From Desulfuromusa sp. (lineage in GTDB: Bacteria; Desulfobacterota; Desulfuromonadia; Desulfuromonadales; Geopsychrobacteraceae): a stretch of 29,920 nt of DNA. Positions 22,394-29,920 of the stretch are shown here, one piece after another; positions within the stretch are counted from its first letter, which is position 1, and each line of letters opens with the position of its first letter. Below the pieces are notes generated by a model that was given only the letters and a program-made list of their open reading frames with translations, had not been told where the DNA came from and did not search any database. The DNA lies in the NCBI GenBank assembly GCA_029934755.1, contig JAOZLQ010000004.1, positions 1 through 29,920 on the forward strand, in the 5' to 3' direction. The position numbers and the translations under genes were made by a program.

Positions 22394-23341
22394 CTAAAGT
22401 AAAAATTTATCAATAGATCGTACTACTTTAGCAGACTTTGTTGAGGAATCAACCCAAATAATATCCGCCTCTTTTCTGAACCAGGTCAATTGCCTTTTAG
22501 CATATTGGCGCGTGAACTTTTGAATATCATCCAGCATTTGTTCAGCAGAAGAACCCGCTTTTAAAAAACGGATAACTTCCCGATAACCGAGCGTTTGTAA
22601 AGCTTTAAGATCAAATGAATAACGTTCGACCAACCCTTTAACTTCACTGACAAACCCATCTGAAAGCATTAGTTCTGCTCGTTTATTAATCCGGGTATAG
22701 AGTTCATCACGGGGGAAATTTGGGGCAAGTTTCAATACACGATAGGGCTGTTCAGAAAATTGATGCTCTGCCTTAAGATCAGACATTCTTCGACCACTCA
22801 TCGCACAGACCTCAAGCGCCCTGACTATACGAACCATATTGTTGGGATGAATGACAGCAGCGGAGGCAGGATCAATCTGCTGCAATTCCTGGAACAGGTA
22901 ACCTGATCCTTCAGCTTGTTCACGCTGGTACAGCTGTTTTCTCAATTCAGGATTACTAGAAGGCAACTCTGCCAATCCTCCCAGTAAAGCTCGGATATAA
23001 AGACCTGTGCCACCAACAATACAGGGAATTTTACTGCGCGATGAAATTTCAGCAATCAGAATTCGGGATTGATCGACGAACTCTGCAACTGAATAATCCT
23101 GATCTGGATCAATCACATCAATCATGTGGTGTGGCACAGCTGCTTGCTCTTGAATTGTCGCTTTTGCCGTACCAATATTCATGCGACGATATACTTGTCG
23201 CGAATCCGCAGAAATAATTTCTATCGGAAATTTTTCAGTCAAAGTAAGAGCCAGGGCAGTTTTCCCTGAACCCGTTGGGCCACAGATCACTAATACCGGG
23301 ATTTGTTCAGCTACTCTTAGAACCATGACTGATGTACTCAC
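22394..23341 (-). CDS. miaA: MiaA, tRNA dimethylallyltransferase
   Basis: This 315-aa enzyme adds a dimethylallyl group to A37 of tRNAs reading codons that begin with U. The P-loop GPTGSGKT is near residue 21, followed by EIISADSRQVYRRMNIGTAK, the DSxQ-type signature. Later family segments are GGTGLYIRALLGGL, RIVRALEV and RQYAKRQLTWFRKE. The frame's first start is GTG 23341; ATG 23326 (residue 6) is an alternative, and neither has a strong Shine-Dalgarno. It lies between mutL (27-base gap) and hfq. Confidence 0.95.
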   Translation of the reverse strand: MSTSVMVLRVAEQIPVLVICGPTGSGKTALALTLTEKFPIEIISADSRQVYRRMNIGTAKATIQEQAAVPHHMIDVIDPDQDYSVAEFVDQSRILIAEISSRSKIPCIVGGTGLYIRALLGGLAELPSSNPELRKQLYQREQAEGSGYLFQELQQIDPASAAVIHPNNMVRIVRALEVCAMSGRRMSDLKAEHQFSEQPYRVLKLAPNFPRDELYTRINKRAELMLSDGFVSEVKGLVERYSFDLKALQTLGYREVIRFLKAGSSAEQMLDDIQKFTRQYAKRQLTWFRKEADIIWVDSSTKSAKVVRSIDKFLL

Positions 23342-23368
23342 AAAAAAGACTAAATGGCATCACCATCA

Positions 23369-25216
23369 TTATTTTCGCCGGAATAAGCGTTCAACTTCGA
23401 TCAAAGTCATGCGCTGCATCACCGGACGACCATGAGGGCAATTCGCCTTAAAATCAATTTGGTCTAACTCTTTAAATAATGCTTTTATCTCGACTGGCTC
23501 AAGAGCTTGGTTGGCACGAATCACGCTGTGGCAGGCCATCAAGATCAGGATTTCATCTATCGATTCACGTAGTTGTCCAGTACGACCTATCCGCTCTAAC
23601 TCCAATGCAACATCAACAACTAATCTGGCAGCATCTCTGTTTCCCAATAACTGGGGGATTGCCTTTAATGCAAAGGACTTTCCCCCAAAAGGCTCAATTT
23701 CAAATCCAAGGTTTTCCAGTTCATGCTGATTATCGCCAAGAGCAGTGGCACTGTTAAAATCAAGTTCCAAGACCTCTGGGAAAAGCAACGTTTGGCTAGG
23801 GATTGTCCCAATAGTATAAGCATGTCGTAGTTTTTCAAAACCAACTCGTTCATGGGCTGCATGTTGATCTATTAGAACCAGATCCGCACTATCTTGGCAG
23901 AGGATATAGCTCTGATGATACTGTCCAAGTATTTGCAAACGGGTGAAGAACCCTTCCGCTTCACTACCAGGCAAACTATATTGCTCAACATCAACACGTT
24001 GAACCGAGCGCAACAGAGAATTATAAAATTTGTCCTGCTGCGGTTCGATTGATTCAGAAGAAGAATAATTATCTTGTTGATTGTCTGTATACTGAGAATA
24101 ATGACCAGAGGATTCTCGGATAGAGTTATCGGCTGGTATTTCACTGTCCGATGAAACAGGTTGGTTTCGTGGTTCTGCTGAATAATTTTCTATTCTAGTA
24201 TCGGGCGTATTTCCCAGCCACTCTGCCGGGCGAAGTGTTTGTTGTAAACTCTTCGCGATAAAATCATGAACCATGGATTGTTCACGGAAGCGGACTTCGT
24301 GTTTGGTTGGATGGACATTTACATCCACCTGAGCTGGGTCTATCTGTATAAATAATACAACAACCGGATAGCGTCCTTTCATCAACAAATGTCGATATCC
24401 ATCCATAACGGCATGTTGAACAACCCGGTCCCGAATATAACGACCATTGATGAAAGTATAGATATGGGATGTAGCTGAGCGAGTCAATTGTGGATGAGAA
24501 ATCAATCCAGACAGTTGCAGACCGTTCTCATTCTGCAGGTCAACCGGTAGTAAATCATGCAACACCGATCGTCCCAACAAAGCAGCAACCCGCTCGCGTA
24601 CCCCTTTTTCACGCCGTAAATCGAGCATCATTCGATCATTATGTTTTAAACGAATACTGACCGTTGGATTAGCCATCGCTTGCTTGGTGACGACATCTGC
24701 TGCATGACCAAGTTCTGTCTGTTCTTTCCGCAAGAATTTTTTTCGGGCTGGCAGATTGAAAAATAGGTTTCTAACCTCGACAACTGTCCCCTGCGGGAGG
24801 CCAAGCTCATCAACCTTTTTAATTTTACCCCCTTCGGCATAAATCTGCTGACCAAGACCATCATCATTATCACAGGTTCTTAAACGCAAGCGGGAAACCG
24901 AAGCAATAGATGCCAAAGCTTCACCCCGAAAACCCAGAGTCTTAAGGGCAAACAAATCGGCGTCAGTACGAATCTTGCTGGTTGCATGCCGTTCAAATGA
25001 AAGGAAAGCATCCTGTCGATTCATACCACAACCATTATCGGTAATCCGAATAAGACGTTTTCCCCCTGCTTCCAACTCAATCAAGATATTTGAAGCACCA
25101 GCATCAAGGGAATTTTCTAGCAATTCCTTCACCACCGAAGAAGGGCGTTCTACAACTTCACCAGCAGCAATTTTGTTGCATAACTCTTCGGGAAGTACAT
25201 GTATTTTAGTTTCCAT
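23369..25216 (-). CDS. mutL: DNA mismatch repair protein MutL (endonuclease type)
   Basis: From ATG 25216 this is a 615-aa GHKL ATPase that couples mismatch recognition by MutS to strand removal. Signatures are IAAGEVVERPSSVVKELLENSLDAGA, DNGCGM, RHATSKI and TLGFRGEAL. A Ser/Gln/Asn-rich linker (about 350-400) leads to the C-terminal domain, which carries the endonuclease motif DQHAAHERVGFE at 450-461 (DQHAx2Ex4E), ACHSVIRA near 561 and CPHGRP at 593. This is the nicking MutL type of bacteria without Dam/MutH. A TTG at 25237 would add seven residues but has no Shine-Dalgarno. It starts 30 bases after the terminator of the ExeA unit, so it needs its own promoter. Confidence 0.96.
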   Translation of the reverse strand: METKIHVLPEELCNKIAAGEVVERPSSVVKELLENSLDAGASNILIELEAGGKRLIRITDNGCGMNRQDAFLSFERHATSKIRTDADLFALKTLGFRGEALASIASVSRLRLRTCDNDDGLGQQIYAEGGKIKKVDELGLPQGTVVEVRNLFFNLPARKKFLRKEQTELGHAADVVTKQAMANPTVSIRLKHNDRMMLDLRREKGVRERVAALLGRSVLHDLLPVDLQNENGLQLSGLISHPQLTRSATSHIYTFINGRYIRDRVVQHAVMDGYRHLLMKGRYPVVVLFIQIDPAQVDVNVHPTKHEVRFREQSMVHDFIAKSLQQTLRPAEWLGNTPDTRIENYSAEPRNQPVSSDSEIPADNSIRESSGHYSQYTDNQQDNYSSSESIEPQQDKFYNSLLRSVQRVDVEQYSLPGSEAEGFFTRLQILGQYHQSYILCQDSADLVLIDQHAAHERVGFEKLRHAYTIGTIPSQTLLFPEVLELDFNSATALGDNQHELENLGFEIEPFGGKSFALKAIPQLLGNRDAARLVVDVALELERIGRTGQLRESIDEILILMACHSVIRANQALEPVEIKALFKELDQIDFKANCPHGRPVMQRMTLIEVERLFRRK

Positions 25217-25245
25217 AGCACCATTATGACGATTCAATTTAAAAA

Positions 25246-25281
25246 AAGATAGCGGTCGGAATATAACCCGACCGCTATCTT
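25246..25281 (-). terminator. Rho-independent terminator after the ExeA-like gene
   Basis: A 14-bp perfect stem (AAGATAGCGGTCGG / CCGACCGCTATCTT) with an eight-base AT loop is followed on the minus strand by seven T. It is the strongest terminator in the window, 36 bases past the stop. Confidence 0.92.
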
Positions 25282-25287
25282 AAACAA
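25260..25287 (-). promoter_or_regulatory. Possible mutL promoter nested in the terminator hairpin
   Basis: TTGTTT (25287-25282), a 16-base spacer and TATATT (25265-25260) on the minus strand. The -10 falls exactly in the hairpin loop, so +1 (~25253) would lie in the distal arm and the new mRNA could not fold the terminator. It is the best promoter candidate I see before mutL. Confidence 0.3.
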
Positions 25288-25316
25288 TATTATTTAACCA
25301 AGGAGAAACCCTGAGA

Positions 25317-26228
25317 CTATTTCCCTTCTAATCCATCAAAGATGATCTCAATATCATCCAACTCATCATCCTGAACATCTTCCTGAACTTCAGCTGATGA
25401 CAAAGTTAAACCAACCGTAGCCAAACCAAGATCTTCGGCAACATTATTGATAATTGTTGCTGTCACTTCAGTACCATGTCGTAAGAATGTTTCGAACAGA
25501 GCATTATCACAAATCGTATTAATTAATCTTGGAACCCCGTCAGAAAAGTTATGGATCAATGCTAAAGCATCAGTAGAAAAAGGTGACTTCTCACAACCAG
25601 CAACTTGCAGCCGATAATTGATATATTCAAGCCCTTCCTCCGCCGAAAGAGGCTTCAAGGTATACTTAAAAGCAACCCGCTGAGCCAATGGCGCATCCAA
25701 CTTCATAACATTATCAAGCTCAGGCAACCCAAAGAAAATAATATTAAGCAGTTTCTTATCGGGTATTTCCAAATTCAATAGACCGCGAAACTCTTCCATT
25801 AACTCACGCGTTTGCAGCATTTGTGCTTCATCAATCAATACAACAGCCTTACGCCCCTCTTTTTCAATTTCCAGAAGACGTTCATAAAGCTGCTTCAGCA
25901 TTTTTAAAGGACTGATATCAGGGTTTTTCACCCCTAGCTGCATACAGATACGGGACATAATCCACTCAGGCGTAATTGCAGAGTGAATCATTACAAGCAA
26001 GGAGGATTCATATTTACTAAAGGGAAGATTATCGAGCATACGTCTAGCTAATGTAGTTTTTCCGGTCCCCACTCCACCAACAAGAACTGCCAGCCCTTTA
26101 TCTGAATCCACTGAATATTTTAACCGCAGCAATGCCTGATTATGCTGTTCACTGTCAAAATAAAACTTATCGTTTGGCGCGTTTGAGAACGGTTCACGAT
26201 CAAAATTAAAATGGTCGGTATAACCCAT
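25317..26228 (-). CDS. ExeA/GspA-like AAA ATPase
   Basis: This 303-aa P-loop ATPase starts with the ExeA-like N-terminus (MGYTDHFNFDREPFSN). It has Walker A GGVGTGKTTL near residue 50, Walker B VVLIDEAQML and a sensor region IIFFGLPELD, then the winged C-terminal part with an acidic tail (DVQDDELDDIEIIFDG). Members help assemble the type II secretion secretin or act as transposition-type ATPases; no peptidoglycan-binding domain is attached here. The ATG at 26228 has GGAG seven bases upstream; the frame extends to 26324, but this would overlap the TPR gene. It follows the TPR gene by 28 bases and ends at a strong terminator. Confidence 0.88.
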   Translation of the reverse strand: MGYTDHFNFDREPFSNAPNDKFYFDSEQHNQALLRLKYSVDSDKGLAVLVGGVGTGKTTLARRMLDNLPFSKYESSLLVMIHSAITPEWIMSRICMQLGVKNPDISPLKMLKQLYERLLEIEKEGRKAVVLIDEAQMLQTRELMEEFRGLLNLEIPDKKLLNIIFFGLPELDNVMKLDAPLAQRVAFKYTLKPLSAEEGLEYINYRLQVAGCEKSPFSTDALALIHNFSDGVPRLINTICDNALFETFLRHGTEVTATIINNVAEDLGLATVGLTLSSAEVQEDVQDDELDDIEIIFDGLEGK

Positions 26229-26256
26229 AAATACTCCAAGGAAAAACGACAGACAA

Positions 26257-28386
26257 CTAGAGGAAAGAAATCCGTTCTTTACTTTCTTCCAAGTCAATAT
26301 TGGAATCATCCTCAGCAATGCCAAGGGTATTTTTCAAAATAGAAATTTTTTCTCTAACATCTCGATAGTTGTTATCCTGTAAAAATACGTCCTGATAACT
26401 GACCAACGCATCATTAGAACGCTCGGCTCGCTCATAAAGTAATCCAAGTTCATAACCAAGGTTCAGTCGTTGGATATCTTCCAAGTGTGGAGAATCAAGG
26501 GCCTGTTGGAACATTCGCTCTGCGTTTTCATAATCACTCTTATCTGAAAAACTGAGTCCCTTCAAAGTTTGACAATCAACATAACGGGCTGGTTCAATTT
26601 CAGCCTTTTCAAACTCACTGATAGCATCATCTAATAAACCCATTTCCCGATAGGCAATGCCAAGATTATAATGGGACTCTAAATCGTCAGCAGCAATCTG
26701 TTCATCCACGTCAGTTTTAAAAATCTTTTTTTCAACAGATTCATCTGATTGAAGAGCATCCAGGCCAAAGTCAAAATCGATATCAGCAAAACTGTCGGAT
26801 AAGGGGTTAGCCACAGGCGTCCCCTTATCTGCAACTTGTTGCTCTGGCGCATGATTCTGCAAAGCCTCAATCTCTTCAAGTTTCTGACGGCATTCAACAG
26901 AATCGTTATCATAAGCCAAAATACCTTGGCACACTTTTTCAGCTTCAGCGTACAAACCCTGCTGAACATAAAATTCCGCTTCTTCCAAATCTGCTTGCAG
27001 ATTGTGCTCTACCGCTGATGCCGGTGCTTCGGAAGTTTCTTCCTCTAAATCAAAAGAAAAATCCAGATCATCAGTCTTATCCTGAACTAGATCCAGACTG
27101 TCATCAATATTCAGTTCAATAATTGCATCCGCATCTGCACTTTCACCAGAAAAACCACCATCAAGTGAGGACTCTAACTGGAGGTCAACGGTCTCATCCT
27201 CAACAATATCGAATACAAGATCATCACTCTCATCATTCAACACAAGATCATTTTCAGAAACCGCAATATCCTCTTCAACTGAACCTAGTAAAGAATCAGA
27301 AAGAGTCTCATCAATAATCATCTCATCTGGCTCATCTTCCTGTTCAGAGATAATATCGAGAAGCTTATCACCCTCACCTGTTAGCTCATAAATTGAGTCG
27401 AGTGTCTGCAAAATGACACCGTTATCGTTAAGCTTCTCTTTAAGAATCTCATAGTATTCTTTTAGGTGATCCAAACGATCTGCCTTAAAGAAAGTATCTT
27501 TCCATTCCTCCAATTCAGCAAGAGCACGATCATATTGGGCGGCATCAATTTCACACTTAATCATTGATTCTCGAATATCCAGATCGGTGGGGTCCATATC
27601 CAAGAGTTGTTGGTAGGTCGCACAAGACTTTGTCCACTCTTTAAGATCAGAATATCCTCGTCCCAATAAACGCAATAAATCAGGATCATCTCGCTTATCT
27701 TTTAAGAGATTTTCCAGGATTTTAACACCCCTTCCAAAATCGTTCTTTTCATAAAAAGCGAGCGCTAGCCCCATCTGTAATTTTTTGTTATTCGGATATA
27801 GAGGTAGAAACATCTTGTAAAGCTTGAGAATTTTATCAAAATCACCTTTATCACTTAAAATTTCAAGCACAGATTCGAGCTCAGAATAACCTTCATCCTT
27901 ACGCTCATTATTGGCATAGACTTCTGCTAGTTTAACTCGAACATTCAGGTTAGTAAGATCAAGATCACGCATTTTCTCAAGGGTCTTGATCTCATCAGCA
28001 AGCATCCCGTTACGACCATAATAGTCAACCAAGTTACGGTACTCAGCCATGGCGTTGCCAAGAAGACCCTGCTTCTCATTTAATTCGGCAAGACGGTTGA
28101 ATACTGCGATTTGGCTGGGATCTAGTCGCTGCATCTGCTTATAGATTGCAATTGCTTTTAAATAGAACCCATTACTGGAAAAATATTTGGCAATTGACTC
28201 ATATTGTTCATAGGCTTCAGTATTTTTATTGGTACGAACATATAACTCTGCCAATTTTTGCCGCGAACGGACATCAGCAGGATCTATTTCGACAACCTTA
28301 GCGTAATCTTTAATCGCCTTGGCAACCTGTTTTTTCTTCAGATTCTTCTGTGCCGATTCAAGTAATTTATCTTTATTCGTTGCCAA
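26257..28386 (-). CDS. Large cytoplasmic TPR protein with acidic central region
   Basis: This 709-aa protein has no signal peptide or membrane helix. Tetratricopeptide repeats fill residues ~1-330. A long Asp/Glu-rich, Ser-rich segment follows (~345-455), then a short helical TPR pair, a second acidic DIDFDFGLD linker (~515-560) and C-terminal TPRs. The acidic DFDFGLD-type stretches and split TPR layout recall FimV-like scaffolds, but no LysM domain is present. Start is TTG 28386, after GGGGAG and a T8 tract. It is cotranscribed with the ExeA-like ATPase from a TTGACA promoter, so a scaffold for that ATPase in secretion or pilus assembly is a fair guess. Identity is unproven. Confidence 0.85.
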   Translation of the reverse strand: MATNKDKLLESAQKNLKKKQVAKAIKDYAKVVEIDPADVRSRQKLAELYVRTNKNTEAYEQYESIAKYFSSNGFYLKAIAIYKQMQRLDPSQIAVFNRLAELNEKQGLLGNAMAEYRNLVDYYGRNGMLADEIKTLEKMRDLDLTNLNVRVKLAEVYANNERKDEGYSELESVLEILSDKGDFDKILKLYKMFLPLYPNNKKLQMGLALAFYEKNDFGRGVKILENLLKDKRDDPDLLRLLGRGYSDLKEWTKSCATYQQLLDMDPTDLDIRESMIKCEIDAAQYDRALAELEEWKDTFFKADRLDHLKEYYEILKEKLNDNGVILQTLDSIYELTGEGDKLLDIISEQEDEPDEMIIDETLSDSLLGSVEEDIAVSENDLVLNDESDDLVFDIVEDETVDLQLESSLDGGFSGESADADAIIELNIDDSLDLVQDKTDDLDFSFDLEEETSEAPASAVEHNLQADLEEAEFYVQQGLYAEAEKVCQGILAYDNDSVECRQKLEEIEALQNHAPEQQVADKGTPVANPLSDSFADIDFDFGLDALQSDESVEKKIFKTDVDEQIAADDLESHYNLGIAYREMGLLDDAISEFEKAEIEPARYVDCQTLKGLSFSDKSDYENAERMFQQALDSPHLEDIQRLNLGYELGLLYERAERSNDALVSYQDVFLQDNNYRDVREKISILKNTLGIAEDDSNIDLEESKERISFL

Positions 28387-28398
28387 AAAAAACTCCCC
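28384..28398 (-). promoter_or_regulatory. Shine-Dalgarno plus T8 tract leading into a TTG start (TPR gene)
   Basis: The minus strand reads GGGGAG, eight T, then GG; the start codon TTG uses the last two T. It decides the start at 28386, since no ATG is in frame near it. Confidence 0.5.
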
Positions 28399-28432
28399 AA
28401 GATGGTCTATGTTACCGACAAAATAAACCTAA

Positions 28433-28462
28433 AAGATACGCGAAATACTCATCCAGTGTCAA
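28433..28462 (-). promoter_or_regulatory. Sigma70-type promoter for the TPR/ExeA unit
   Basis: TTGACA, an 18-base spacer and TATCTT on the minus strand, +1 near 28426, leader ~40 bases. The rest of the 174-base gap up to rluB is AT-rich and holds no hairpin that would clearly terminate rluB. Confidence 0.6.
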
Positions 28463-28560
28463 GCAAGGCCAATAACTTATGGAGCCTACGAGATTAATTA
28501 GAAATATTTCAAAATAAGAATAGCATATTTTAAAAATAAAAAACAATAATGAATAATAAT

Positions 28561-29274
28561 TTATTTATTTATTTTTAACTGTTTGATTTCACCAGCAGAT
28601 AAGCGTCGATAGCTCCCCGTCATAACATCCTTCAGATCGAGAAAATCCAAGCGGATCCGCTTAAGTCTAACTACCGTTAATCCAAGGGTTTCACACATCC
28701 GCCGCACCTGCCGATTTTTTCCCTCATGAATCGTCAATTCAAACCAACAACTTGATCCTGTAGTTCTAATTTTATCTACTTTTGCTGGAGCAGTCTTACC
28801 ATCTTCAAGAACAAGACCCCGCTCCAACCGTTTCACCATTTTACCCGTTAGCAATCCATGAACTTTCACCAAATAGGTCTTTTCGATATGATGACGGGGA
28901 TGGCTTACTTGCTGCGCCAGTTCACCATCGTTTGTAAGCAACAACAACCCTTCGGTATTATAATCAAGTCGACCGACAGGAAAGAGTCGTTGCGGCAGAT
29001 CACCCAAAAGATCCGTAACCAACTTACGTCCCTCTGGATCTTTAAGAGTTGAGACATAACCACGCGGCTTATTGAGCAGAACCGTAACTTTTTCTTGCGC
29101 TGGAGCTAGATTTTTTCCATTGATCTTAATCTGATCTATTGCAACATCAGCGCGGTCACCCAGTTTGGCCGGGTCACCATTTAGAAGAACCCTTCCTTCC
29201 TCAATCCATATTTCCGCCTGCCGGCGCGAAGCCAGTCCCGCTTGGGCGATCAATTTTTGTATTCTTTCTGCCAT
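28561..29274 (-). CDS. rluB: RluB-type 23S rRNA pseudouridine synthase
   Basis: This 237-aa enzyme isomerises a uridine in large-subunit rRNA (U2605 in the E. coli RluB case). An S4 RNA-binding domain fills residues 1-60 (MAERIQKLIAQAGLASRRQAE), then the RsuA-family catalytic segment GRLDYNTEGLLLLTNDG with the nucleophile D104, and KNRQVRRMCETLG. RluB, RluE and RluF are close relatives; the S4 domain and scpA-scpB neighbours favour RluB. The gene follows scpB by four bases, as in many bacteria. Confidence 0.92.
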   Translation of the reverse strand: MAERIQKLIAQAGLASRRQAEIWIEEGRVLLNGDPAKLGDRADVAIDQIKINGKNLAPAQEKVTVLLNKPRGYVSTLKDPEGRKLVTDLLGDLPQRLFPVGRLDYNTEGLLLLTNDGELAQQVSHPRHHIEKTYLVKVHGLLTGKMVKRLERGLVLEDGKTAPAKVDKIRTTGSSCWFELTIHEGKNRQVRRMCETLGLTVVRLKRIRLDFLDLKDVMTGSYRRLSAGEIKQLKINK

Positions 29275-29278
29275 TTAT

Positions 29279-29839
29279 TCACTCAACCGATTCAGGGTCC
29301 AAGGGATCAGCTTCAGCTAGTTCAGGATCCAGGGCGGTAAACTCTTTCAGCGTTGGCAGATCATTTAAATCACGCAATCCAAACAGTTCAAGAAAATGGC
29401 GACTAGTCCCATACATAAGGGGTCGCCCTGGAACATCTTTTTTACCGAGGATACGCAGTAAATTCTTATCCAGAAGAGTTTTCATCACTCCACCAGAATC
29501 AACCCCACGTAAATATTCAATTTCTGCGCGAGTCGCTGGCTGTCGATAAGCGATAATCGCTAACGTTTCCAGCGCCGCCCGAGAAAATTTTGCGGCACGA
29601 TCCTTATTTAACTTTCTCAGCCAAGGAGCAAATTCCACCACAGTTCTAAACTGATAACCACCAGCAACCTCAGCCAGATAAAAGCCCCGATCAGCTGCAA
29701 CATATTGCTGCTGCAACTGGATAACAATTGGTCTTATCATCGCTTTCGGCTGCTCAACCAGAACACTTAGTCGATCTAGGGATAAAGGACTATTTGCGGC
29801 AAAGATAAACGCTTCAATAAGCTGCCGTAAATTACCCAT
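29279..29839 (-). CDS. scpB: Segregation and condensation protein B
   Basis: This 186-aa winged-helix protein binds ScpA and Smc to form the bacterial condensin complex. Family segments are LRQLIEAFIFAANSPLSLDRL at the start, AALETLAIIAYRQPATRAEIEYLRGV and LLRILGKKDVPGRPLMYGTS. The C-terminal ~25 residues are acidic (ELAEADPLDPES), normal for the family. Its ATG overlaps the end of scpA by eight bases, and rluB follows four bases later. Confidence 0.95.
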   Translation of the reverse strand: MGNLRQLIEAFIFAANSPLSLDRLSVLVEQPKAMIRPIVIQLQQQYVAADRGFYLAEVAGGYQFRTVVEFAPWLRKLNKDRAAKFSRAALETLAIIAYRQPATRAEIEYLRGVDSGGVMKTLLDKNLLRILGKKDVPGRPLMYGTSRHFLELFGLRDLNDLPTLKEFTALDPELAEADPLDPESVE

Positions 29840-29920
29840 AACCTAGAAGTTCCTTTTGAGGGGAGATTTTAGCTATTTGGTCAGGGGAAACTGCCAACTC
29901 CAGCCAAATTTCACTAAATA
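29832..29920 (-). CDS. scpA: Segregation and condensation protein A (partial, C-terminal 28 residues)
   Basis: A minus-strand frame open to the right edge ends at TAA (29834-29832) and overlaps the scpB start. It reads ...FSEIWLELAV...KELLGYG, which fits the ScpA C-terminus, where a short LFGEIWL-like strand ends the winged helix. Gene order scpA-scpB-rluB is conserved in many bacteria. Only the tail is present, so the call rests on position and this short segment. Confidence 0.7.
   Translation of the reverse strand, partial: FSEIWLELAVSPDQIAKISPQKELLGYG

Noticed and set aside
27123..27317. His/Gln-rich plus-strand ORF that looks like a metal-binding peptide
   Set aside because: It is the reverse reading of the Asp/Glu/Ser-rich linker codons of the TPR protein, which naturally gives His and Gln.
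28463..28500. AGGC/GCCT inverted repeat as a terminator for rluB
   Set aside because: Only four base pairs with a long loop and no T-run at the right place.
29880..29918. Similarity between the right end (GGGGAAACTGCCAACT...) and 15101-15130 (GGGGGAAATGTTGCCAACT...)
   Set aside because: Short and gapped; the right-end stretch codes for the ScpA tail, so this is most likely chance.
1..29920. CRISPR array, tRNA, rRNA, prophage or insertion sequence
   Set aside because: Searched by eye on both strands; no spaced direct repeats, cloverleaf, rRNA signature, integrase or transposase motif was seen.

Overview
The window looks like a core-genome stretch of a Desulfuromonadales-type bacterium (Geobacter / Desulfuromonas / Pelobacter relatives) of moderate, somewhat AT-leaning base composition. 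This placement is an inference from gene content and order (family-4 UDG, MTA phosphorylase next to a PfkB kinase, a DUF512 radical-SAM protein, mutL-miaA-hfq, an ExeA-like ATPase next to a large TPR protein); no rRNA or other definitive marker is present. Nearly all genes are on the minus strand. Only three are on the plus strand: a small lipoprotein, a 118-residue unknown, and a zinc phospholipase C-like protein. I see no tRNA, rRNA, CRISPR array, transposase, phage gene or pseudogene.

Layout, left to right. 1-2112: sbcC (cut by the left edge) and sbcD. 2193-4980: a mixed-strand patch with an aromatic-rich lipoprotein, a cysteine-rich CWC protein, a 118-aa unknown, family-4 uracil-DNA glycosylase, and a secreted PLC-like protein. 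4973-10752: a tightly packed five-gene minus-strand run, read as hybrid histidine kinase, COG2509 FAD protein, OB-fold/HD exonuclease-like protein, metallo-beta-lactamase-fold hydrolase and coaBC. 10908-11759: an orphan receiver and a universal stress protein with a strong promoter and a terminator. 11888-15007: mtnP, a PfkB kinase, an unknown protein and a TPR lipoprotein. 15214-17034: rlmN and ndk, with a 357-base gap between them holding repeats. 17124-21999: a DUF512 radical-SAM protein, a DHH phosphoesterase, an amidase, rph and rdgB. 22147-25216: mutL-miaA-hfq with terminators on both sides. 25317-28386: a 709-aa TPR protein and an ExeA-like ATPase. 28561-29920: scpA (cut by the right edge), scpB and a RluB-type pseudouridine synthase.

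Functional themes are DNA repair and genome maintenance (SbcCD, UDG, MutL, RdgB, Ndk, ScpAB), RNA processing and modification (RNase PH, RlmN, MiaA, Hfq, RluB, DHH and OB/HD nucleases), coenzyme A synthesis and methylthioadenosine salvage, and two-component signalling. Good sigma70-like promoters are visible before several transcription units, including TTGACA boxes before the receiver/usp unit, ndk, the amidase and the TPR/ExeA unit, and several extended -10 boxes (TGnTATAAT).

I found no obvious undescribed defence or metabolic system. The most interesting signals are non-coding or regulatory: a ~110-base imperfect palindromic, MITE-like element downstream of ndk; REP-like palindromes shared between distant intergenic gaps; TTG start codons placed at the end of oligo-T tracts after the Shine-Dalgarno; and a possible mutL promoter whose -10 lies in the loop of a terminator hairpin. 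Poorly characterised proteins worth attention are COG2509, DUF512, the CWC protein, the aromatic-rich lipoprotein, and the 118- and 162-residue unknowns.
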